Assembly: GCA_002319815.1 (NCBI GenBank)
Contig: DCFR01000057.1
Span: 31,328 to 60,477 of the forward strand
Length of the DNA: 29,150 bases
Reading direction: 5' to 3'
Origin: Megamonas sp. UBA1799
GTDB lineage: Bacteria > Bacillota > Negativicutes > Selenomonadales > Selenomonadaceae
A program made the translations under genes and the position numbers. Under the pieces are notes generated by a model. The model searched no databases, was not told where the DNA came from, and saw nothing but the letters and a program-made list of their open reading frames with translations. Shown piece after piece: positions 24,727 through 29,150 of the stretch. Numbering within the stretch: position 1 is the first letter of the stretch; each line of letters starts with the position of its first letter.

Positions 24727-24970
24727 GAGAATCCTCCTCCAGGTTCATGTCGCGAAATACATATTTTATCAGCAACCGCACCAACACCACGCTTAAAAAC
24801 CAGGTGCCGAAACAAGAGGCCACGACCCAAAGCGGCAAATGAAACACCTGTACCTGCAGCGGCGCCAAACCAAAACCTGCCGCCAGCCAGAACACAATAA
24901 TAACGGCCAGCGCCCCTCCGGTCGCTATAGCTTCCTTCTTGATCTGCCGATACTTCTCTTCCTCTGTCAT
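24719..24970 (-). CDS. yhdT: YhdT family membrane protein (DUF997)
   Basis: An 83-residue protein with two membrane segments (about 18-36 and 45-68) of the YhdT/DUF997 family. It has the charged start EEEKYRQIKKEA typical of the family and always seems to travel with panF-type symporters. AGGAGG lies seven bases before the ATG. Its 3' end overlaps panF by 8 bases. It probably assists PanF assembly or function; this is inference from linkage only. Confidence 0.87.
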   Translation of the reverse strand: MTEEEKYRQIKKEAIATGGALAVIIVFWLAAGFGLAPLQVQVFHLPLWVVASCFGTWFLSVVLVRLLIKYVFRDMNLEEDSHE

Positions 24971-25002
24971 ACAAAATCCTCCTACGCGCTGTCAGAACCA
25001 AC

Positions 25003-25027
25003 AAAAAAAGCATCCCGCACAGGATGC
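25003..25027 (-). terminator. intrinsic terminator inside the yhdT-panF leader (candidate attenuator)
   Basis: On the minus strand GCATCC, a six-base loop and GGATGC (25022-25027 with 25010-25015) are followed by seven T (25003-25009). No minus-strand gene lies upstream to be terminated. The hairpin sits between a candidate promoter (25151-25179) and yhdT, so it looks like conditional termination. Confidence 0.65.
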
Positions 25028-25150
25028 CCGACACTCCGGCAAAATACACCGGTTCTCATGCTATGGCAGTCCCATTCCAGCGGATACAGGCTTCTTTTCT
25101 GTTCCATCTTGATCCTATGTACGGTTATCAATCGATATACCGTCATTCGT

Positions 25151-25179
25151 ATATTACACCATCAGCCGGCATTTTTCCA
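25151..25179 (-). promoter_or_regulatory. candidate promoter of the yhdT-panF leader
   Basis: Minus strand: TGGAAA (25174-25179), 17 bases, TAATAT (25151-25156), each four of six to consensus. It would give a leader of about 170 bases before yhdT. Confidence 0.4.
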
Positions 25180-25207
25180 CCATTTTTTCTGACGCTCTCG
25201 CTAAAGG

Positions 25208-25236
25208 TTGAAAAATACGGAAAAATATGCTTTACT
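25208..25236 (+). promoter_or_regulatory. promoter of the 129-aa protein gene
   Basis: TTGAAA (25208-25213), a 17-base spacer and TTTACT (25231-25236), about 40 bases before the ATG at 25274. Confidence 0.5.
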
Positions 25237-25273
25237 AGTAGTATTAGTTTTAATTTGAAAGGATGAACGCTGC

Positions 25274-25663
25274 ATGTCATATATTTCCGCTGCCTTTATT
25301 GCCATTCTCGCCTTGCTGCTGATCCGGGAAGAATATCGGCAGATAAAAAAACTCAACAAAGTAAACTATCTTATCAACACCTACGAACATGATCTGGAAA
25401 ATCCCAAACTCATTGATGAAATGTACGAATTCTGTTGGCAGGACCGTAAACTGAAAAAAATCATGAAAAAATATCAGCCGACTAAGGAAGACTTCAACCG
25501 TCTCTATCACCGGCTGCTGGTTTGGGGAAACTTCCGCAAATACCATCGTTTTGTGCCCATTTCCTCCTTTTTTGCCGTCTACCCGCTTGAGTACCTGCTT
25601 ACGCATCAGGATCTTGACGACAAAGCTCTCAACATGCGCATGATGAATTTTTTTCATTTCTAA
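25274..25663 (+). CDS. hypothetical small membrane-anchored protein, 129 aa
   Basis: I do not recognise this protein. Residues 4-18 form a single N-terminal membrane anchor (ISAAFIAILALLLIR). The rest is a basic, Tyr-rich soluble part with a helical pattern (YRQIKKLNKVNYLINTYE; DRKLKKIMKKYQ), ending in MMNFFHF. AAAGGA lies ten bases before the ATG. It has its own promoter and terminator and so forms a single-gene unit, with no functional hint from its neighbours. Confidence 0.7.
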   Translation: MSYISAAFIAILALLLIREEYRQIKKLNKVNYLINTYEHDLENPKLIDEMYEFCWQDRKLKKIMKKYQPTKEDFNRLYHRLLVWGNFRKYHRFVPISSFFAVYPLEYLLTHQDLDDKALNMRMMNFFHF

Positions 25664-25668
25664 CAGCA

Positions 25669-25700
25669 GTAGCGGTTTATAATCAGACCGCTGCTTTTTT
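25669..25700 (+). terminator. intrinsic terminator after the 129-aa protein gene
   Basis: An 8-bp stem with one G-U pair (25669-25676 with 25687-25694), followed by six T (25695-25700). Confidence 0.85.
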
Positions 25701-25792
25701 CATTCGCAGCAAAAATCTCAGTCCATCGCTGCCAAGCAGCCAATATCTATATATTTCATCATTTTTAGAACAATCGGCGGAAAGAAAAACAT

Positions 25793-25821
25793 TTGACAAG
25801 CGATTTTATACCATATACAAT
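25793..25821 (+). promoter_or_regulatory. strong promoter of the glycine riboswitch-cycA transcript
   Basis: Consensus -35 TTGACA (25793-25798), exactly 17 bases, and -10 TACAAT (25816-25821). Predicted start near 25828. Confidence 0.85.
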
Positions 25822-25831
25822 ATAAAAGTTC

Positions 25832-25845
25832 GGGAAGCGCTTCCC
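25832..25845. repeat. 14-bp palindrome at the transcript start (LacI-type operator shape)
   Basis: GGGAAGCGCTTCCC is a perfect palindrome with the central CG and AAGCGCTT core seen in LacI/GalR-family and CcpA (cre) sites. It lies at about +5 to +18 of the predicted transcript. A 5-bp RNA hairpin with a GCGC loop is the alternative role. Confidence 0.45.
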
Positions 25846-25869
25846 CACATAATTACATATTGATTTCAT

Positions 25870-26044
25870 ATGAAGATCATGGGAGAGAGATGGCACAACC
25901 ATCCGCCGAAGAGGTTATACTTTCAGGCAAAAGGATCATGATTGGATGAACCTCTGGAGAGCCTCATGAAGATTACAGGAGCACCGAAGGAGCAAGCCGT
26001 TTCGTTTAATGCGGCGTATCTCTCAGGTAAAAGGACAGAGCTAT
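25870..26044 (+). ncRNA. tandem glycine riboswitch
   Basis: Two glycine aptamers in series. The first runs from GGGAGAGA (25881) through GCCGAAGAGG and CAGGCAAAAGGA to CCTCTGGAGAG (about 25960). After a short linker the second has GGAGCACCGAAGGAGC and CTCTCAGGTAAAAGGACAGAG (to about 26040). These are the hallmark consensus blocks of the class. It lies between a strong promoter and the terminator at 26122-26152, upstream of cycA, a glycine transporter, so ligand and gene agree. End coordinates are approximate. Confidence 0.95.
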
Positions 26045-26049
26045 CGATT

Positions 26050-26152
26050 CAGGCATTTTTTGCCTGCGTCAATCTATGCGTTGCCGCATAGATTTTAAAA
26101 GTTTTATTGTCCGCACGATGCAAGACCAGCTCTCAACGACTGGTCTTTTTTT
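26050..26152 (+). terminator. expression platform of the glycine riboswitch with intrinsic terminator
   Basis: Three hairpins follow the aptamers: CAGGCA/TGCCTG (26050-26066), a 10-bp stem AATCTATGCG/CGCATAGATT (26071-26094), and AAGACCAG/CTGGTCTT (26122-26147) followed by T's to 26152. The last is a classic intrinsic terminator 43 bases before the cycA ATG, so control is by transcription termination. Confidence 0.85.
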
Positions 26153-26194
26153 ATGTCTTATTTTATGTTCTATTTACGGGAAGGTAGATGTTTC

Positions 26195-27580
26195 ATGGAA
26201 AAACAACAGGATTTATCACGCGGTTTAAAAAACCGGCATGTACAGCTTTTGGCAATTGGCGGAGCCATCGGCACCGGGCTTTTTCTCGGTTCCGGACGCT
26301 CCATTCATCTGGCAGGTCCTTCGATTCTGCTGACGTATTTGATTACGGGAATTCTTTGCTTCTTTGTCATGCGCGCATTAGGCGAAGTATTGCTCTCCAA
26401 CCTCGAATACCATTCTTTTGTTGATTTTGTCTATGAATATTTTGGCGAGAGAGCTGCTTTCATCACCGGATGGACCTATTGGTTTTGCTGGGTGTCCCTG
26501 GCCATGGCAGATCTTACGGCCACCGGCCTTTATGTACAATATTGGCTGCCCGGTATGCCGCAGTGGGTTCCCAGTTTTGTCGTGCTTGTCGCCTTGGTCA
26601 TCATGAACCTCACGGCCGTCAAGCATTTTGGCGAAATGGAGTTTTGGTTTGCCCTCGTTAAAGTCATCGCAATTCTGGCCCTGATCGGTATCGGTACGGC
26701 TATGATCCTGCGCGGTTTTTCGACCGATGTGAGCATATCCGGTTTTTCCAATCTCTGGAGCCATGGCGGCTGGTTTCCCAATGGACTGAAAGGTTTTATT
26801 CTTTCTTTTCAAATGGCGGTTTTTGCTTTTACCGGCATTGAACTGGTCGGCCTGACTGCCGGGGAAACCGAAAATCCGCAGCAGGTCATTCCGCAAGCCA
26901 TCAATAACATTCCGATCCGGATCATTATTTTTTATATCGGCGCGCTGGGCATCATCATGAGTATCTACCCCTGGAATGCCGTCAGCCCTGATAAAAGTCC
27001 TTTTGTACAGGTATTTGCCGCCATGGGCATTGCAGCCGCAGCCAGCGTAATCAATTTTGTCGTGCTGACCGCAGCGGCGTCGGCCTGCAACAGCGGCATT
27101 TTCAGTACCAGCCGCATGCTGTTTTCACTGGCCAAAGAAGGCAATGCGCCGGCATCCATGCAGCAGCTGACGAAGAGCCGTGTGCCGTCTCAAGCCACGA
27201 TCTTTTCTGCGGCCGTTATCTTCATTTCTGTCATCCTCAACTATATCATGCCGGAAAGCGTATTTGTTCTCATTACCAGCATCGCCACTTTTTGCTTTAT
27301 TTTTATATGGGCTATGATGGTGTTGTGCCATTTAAAATACCGGCAAACCAATCCGGCAGCGGCAAAAAACAATTCGTTCCGCATGCCTTTGTACCCGGTC
27401 ATCAACTACGTCATCCTGGCTTTTTTCGCTTTTGTCCTGATCGTATTGGCCTTAAATGAAGAAACCCGGGTCGCCCTCATTGTTACCCCCGTCTGGTTTT
27501 TACTGCTGGCCGTGCTGTATCAAATCTGTGTTGTACCGCGCCGGAACAAAGAACAAAAACCATCAGAAGACCTGAACTAA
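26195..27580 (+). CDS. cycA: D-serine/D-alanine/glycine transporter CycA
   Basis: A 461-residue APC-superfamily (AAT family) permease with about 12 membrane segments. It tracks E. coli CycA: NRHVQLLAIGGAIGTGLFLGSG, NLEYHSF, TGWTYWFCWV, FGEMEFWFA, GIELVGLTAGET and SACNSGIFSTSRMLF all have close counterparts. The start at 26195 is taken because the CycA-like protein begins here and GGGAAGG lies ten bases upstream; an upstream ATG at 26153 lies in the terminator's T-run. Import of glycine and D-amino acids is regulated by the tandem glycine riboswitch in its leader. No clear terminator follows; there is only a weak CAGGG/CCCTG pairing near 27580-27620. Confidence 0.93.
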   Translation: MEKQQDLSRGLKNRHVQLLAIGGAIGTGLFLGSGRSIHLAGPSILLTYLITGILCFFVMRALGEVLLSNLEYHSFVDFVYEYFGERAAFITGWTYWFCWVSLAMADLTATGLYVQYWLPGMPQWVPSFVVLVALVIMNLTAVKHFGEMEFWFALVKVIAILALIGIGTAMILRGFSTDVSISGFSNLWSHGGWFPNGLKGFILSFQMAVFAFTGIELVGLTAGETENPQQVIPQAINNIPIRIIIFYIGALGIIMSIYPWNAVSPDKSPFVQVFAAMGIAAAASVINFVVLTAAASACNSGIFSTSRMLFSLAKEGNAPASMQQLTKSRVPSQATIFSAAVIFISVILNYIMPESVFVLITSIATFCFIFIWAMMVLCHLKYRQTNPAAAKNNSFRMPLYPVINYVILAFFAFVLIVLALNEETRVALIVTPVWFLLLAVLYQICVVPRRNKEQKPSEDLN

Positions 27581-27635
27581 GTCAGGGGAAAACACCGCGA
27601 GAGCCGCAAAATCCCTGTCATCGCACGACTACGAC

Positions 27636-27664
27636 TTTACATTTATCAAAAAACATAGTAAAAT
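27636..27664 (+). promoter_or_regulatory. promoter of the tRNA-Pro gene
   Basis: TTTACA (27636-27641), 17 bases, TAAAAT (27659-27664), each five of six to consensus. It starts about 6 bases before the mature tRNA 5' end. Confidence 0.75.
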
Positions 27665-27675
27665 AAAACTGTTGT

Positions 27676-27752
27676 CGGGGCGTAGCCCAGCTTGGTAGAG
27701 CGCTTCCTTGGGGTGGAAGAGGTCGTGGGTTCAAATCCCGTCGCTCCGACCA
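27676..27752 (+). tRNA. tRNA-Pro (anticodon GGG)
   Basis: A 77-base cloverleaf with encoded CCA. The acceptor CGGGGCG pairs with CGCTCCG (one G-U) and is followed by ACCA. The anticodon stem CTTCC/GGAAG holds loop TTGGGGT, giving anticodon GGG (codons CCC, CCU). The T-loop is TTCAAAT. The C1-G72 start is typical of tRNA-Pro. Confidence 0.96.
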
Positions 27753-27785
27753 TACATTATAAATCTATAAACCCTTATAAATCAA

Positions 27786-27815
27786 GGCTCCGTGAGATTT
27801 CACGGAGCCTTTTTA
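27786..27815 (+). terminator. intrinsic terminator after tRNA-Pro
   Basis: A perfect 10-bp stem GGCTCCGTGA/TCACGGAGCC (27786-27795, 27800-27809) with a four-base loop and six T's (27810-27815). Confidence 0.95.
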
Positions 27816-27906
27816 TTATGCTTATGATTGGTAATTTTTGTAAAAATCACATAAAATATTGCTATAATGTTGCTACCGTAGAAAGCTACGTTTATAGCCA
27901 ATAATA

Positions 27907-28023
27907 TCATTTTTCTTGCCTTGCATATTTCAAATGCATTGCTTCGTTTAGAACATCATCAGCGACCAACTTTATGTCCGCACCCCCGTCTTCATGATTT
28001 ATTTTGGCAATTGAGTTAAAATA
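27907..28023 (-). pseudogene. possible C-terminal gene remnant
   Basis: A 38-codon open stretch ends in TGA and reads ...SIAKINHEDGGADIKL and ...LNEAMHLKYARQEK. This composition looks like the tail of a real soluble protein rather than random AT-rich sequence. A TGA inside the adjacent inverted repeat cuts it off upstream and there is no start or ribosome site. No family recognised; it may be chance. Confidence 0.3.
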
Positions 28024-28059
28024 TCAGGATAAAATTAACTTGATTTTATCCTGATATTT
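28019..28059. repeat. perfect 17-bp inverted repeat with 7-base spacer
   Basis: AAATATCAGGATAAAAT at 28019-28035 is exactly repeated in reverse complement at 28043-28059. No T-run follows and no intact gene ends next to it, so an ordinary terminator is not the obvious explanation. A mobile-element remnant or a structured RNA are alternatives. Confidence 0.8.
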
Positions 28060-28155
28060 GGACTTTACACAAAAATTTACGCGCTTTCTTTATTTGATCA
28101 TACAATATTAGCAGCGCTTTTTATACTCTACGTTTTTTATTGAATAGTAAAAAAA

Positions 28156-28196
28156 GAGTTATCGGACGTTTTTCAACATCTGACAGCTCCTTTTTT
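28156..28196. terminator. terminator after the GNAT gene, probably bidirectional
   Basis: A 15-position stem with two mismatches and a tetraloop-sized centre spans about 28156-28189. On the minus strand it is followed by seven T's, on the plus strand by six (28191-28196). Confidence 0.75.
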
Positions 28197-28737
28197 ATTT
28201 CTTCAAATTTTCATTAAATACATACTCAGTGCTACCCTCCAAATAATAGTCCGGCAAAACCTGAGTCTGTTGAAATTTATACTTTTTTATTATATTGCAG
28301 AACGCAGGCAAATACTTATCTGAGATCGTAATCAATGGTCGTTCAGTGCCTAACTGTTTGAAGCATTCTTGCATCAATTTTTCACCATATCCACGCTCAC
28401 GCCAACCATCTGATATTCTGAACGCACAGATTTTCTTCTCTAATGACGTCCTTTTTAATATAGCAAAGCCGGCAATCACTTTCTCTGTTTCACACTGATT
28501 TGACGCCATTAGCATCAACAACTCCCGACTTTCTTTGCCAGCCCCGAACTCCGGTTCTACCCGATTACAAAACCATGACTGAAAATCAGGATATACTGCT
28601 TCCAAGCCATTTGCAAAGTTATAGGGGTCTCGGTCCCCATGTTCACGAATGAATCCATCAAAAAACTGCTTTAGAATCTCTGGCTGTATCTGTGAACGAC
28701 GCACCACCATCGGCTCATTGCTGGTTACTTCAATCAT
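28195..28737 (-). CDS. GNAT-family N-acetyltransferase
   Basis: A 180-residue GNAT-fold protein. The acetyl-CoA motif A is CAFRISDGWRERGYGEKL, with the R-x-x-G-x-G/A-type pattern at about 113-118. A preceding beta-strand (VIAGFAILKR) and a C-terminal segment (CNIIKKYKFQ) have the usual GNAT placement. AAGGGGG lies seven bases before the ATG. Substrate cannot be predicted. Its base composition is clearly more AT-rich than the genes left of the tRNA, which fits acquisition from elsewhere. It stands alone. Confidence 0.8.
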   Translation of the reverse strand: MIEVTSNEPMVVRRSQIQPEILKQFFDGFIREHGDRDPYNFANGLEAVYPDFQSWFCNRVEPEFGAGKESRELLMLMASNQCETEKVIAGFAILKRTSLEKKICAFRISDGWRERGYGEKLMQECFKQLGTERPLITISDKYLPAFCNIIKKYKFQQTQVLPDYYLEGSTEYVFNENLKK

Positions 28738-28798
28738 GTTCCAGCCCCCTTTTAACTATTCTCATATTATATCGTGCTTGTCAATAAATGTAAACCTT

Positions 28799-29150
28799 TC
28801 ATTTATGTGACAGATTCCAAATAAAAACGAGACAAATGACTCCAGCAACAAACATTATAATCGTTATAGATGAAGATTTCCACAGCTGATTCGCCAGTAT
28901 TCCAGACAAAACCCCAATATAAACAATAACATAAATATAAGATAATAGTCTTTGCTTGTTAAGACATTGGAATTCAAAACGCGTCAATACGCCAAAATCA
29001 TCAATACCACTGGCTACACGGTCTAAATCTACCACCTTTTTAAAATGATATGCAATAACATCTTCCTTTAGCCCCTCAATATATGTCTCCCATAATTCTT
29101 TTTCCAAGAGACGACTAGTGTAATGACATGATGAAAAATAGCATTTTGCA
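28799..29150 (-). CDS. hypothetical membrane protein, possibly partial at the right edge
   Basis: A reading frame ending at 28799 with a soluble, charged N-terminal part (WETYIEGLKEDVIAYHFKK) and two C-terminal membrane segments (about YVIVYIGVLSGILA and ITIIMFVAGVICLVFIW), finishing in NLSHK. The first usable start inside the window is a TTG at 29107 (102 residues), but it has no ribosome site, and the frame stays open to the window edge. The true start may therefore lie outside. Not recognised; AT-rich like the GNAT gene. Confidence 0.55.
   Translation of the reverse strand, partial: AKCYFSSCHYTSRLLEKELWETYIEGLKEDVIAYHFKKVVDLDRVASGIDDFGVLTRFEFQCLNKQRLLSYIYVIVYIGVLSGILANQLWKSSSITIIMFVAGVICLVFIWNLSHK

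Larger units (their letters stand above)
27816..28155. other. AT-rich stretch without a recognised gene
   Basis: About 340 bases between the tRNA terminator and the GNAT terminator. Contents: an extended -10-like TGCTATAAT (27860-27868, plus strand), a small stem CGTAG/CTACG near 27880, an open minus-strand reading stretch (27907-28023) and a long perfect inverted repeat (28019-28059). No complete CDS has a start and ribosome site. Confidence 0.6.

Noticed and set aside
23830..24900. Plus-strand open frame of 356 codons opposite panF and yhdT
   Set aside because: Shadow frame with His/Arg/Thr-rich low-complexity composition and no ribosome site; the minus strand has two conserved overlapping genes.
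24982..25107. 41-codon minus-strand ORF in the panF leader, considered as a separate gene
   Set aside because: Only a weak AGGA site and it runs through the terminator hairpin; kept as a possible leader peptide in the findings rather than listed as a gene.
27692..27904. 70-codon plus-strand frame starting inside tRNA-Pro
   Set aside because: It begins within the tRNA and runs through its terminator, so it cannot be a real gene.
1..29150. CRISPR array, complete insertion sequence, prophage or restriction system
   Set aside because: No regularly spaced repeats, transposase, integrase, phage structural or methyltransferase/endonuclease genes were seen on either strand.

Overview
The window reads as a chromosomal stretch of a Negativicutes-type bacterium (Selenomonadales/Veillonellales, perhaps a Megasphaera relative), that is, a diderm Firmicute. 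The pointers are the order yybS-gdpP-rplI-lonC-dnaB with a LonC-type protease, a phosphoheptose isomerase of the kind used for LPS heptose, good Shine-Dalgarno sites, sigma-A-like promoters and a tandem glycine riboswitch. The placement is inferred from gene content only. Most of the window is GC-rich; the last ~1.4 kb, right of a tRNA-Pro gene, is visibly AT-rich.

Layout. 1-1.6 kb: a GH32 (sucrase/fructanase-like) gene whose catalytic motifs are eroded. 1.6-9.9 kb: one long minus-strand block, read from a promoter near 9.97 kb: yybS, gdpP (c-di-AMP phosphodiesterase), rplI, lonC, dnaB, then two tandem DUF4234 membrane proteins and a DUF2752 protein. 10.1-14.5 kb: minus-strand sugar-phosphate genes (phosphohexomutase, class II aldolase, GmhA-like isomerase). 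They are preceded by a run of small uncharacterised genes, two of which (51 and 48 codons) are very short and start from a promoter embedded in a hairpin. 14.5-19.1 kb: two paralogous dicarboxylate/acidic amino acid symporters flank a membrane-anchored MutS-family ATPase. 19.1-23.1 kb: an Asp/Glu racemase (with the second symporter) diverges from a LysR regulator across a symmetric operator, and a LysE exporter diverges from a MocR-type regulator. 23.2-25.0 kb: yhdT-panF (pantothenate uptake) behind a leader with an intrinsic terminator. 25.3-27.6 kb: an orphan small membrane protein, then a strong promoter, a tandem glycine riboswitch and cycA. 27.7-29.15 kb: tRNA-Pro(GGG), an AT-rich gene-poor stretch with a long inverted repeat and a possible gene remnant, a GNAT acetyltransferase and a membrane protein ORF running off the right edge.

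How it fits together. The left half is core replication, translation and c-di-AMP housekeeping. The right half is amino-acid and vitamin transport in which each transporter seems to have its own local switch: LysR for racemase plus symporter, MocR for the LysE exporter, a leader attenuator for panF, and a glycine riboswitch for cycA. No CRISPR array, complete insertion sequence or prophage was seen. The least explained parts are the small-gene operon at 13.1-14.5 kb, the degenerate GH32 protein, the panF leader and the AT-rich tail behind the tRNA.
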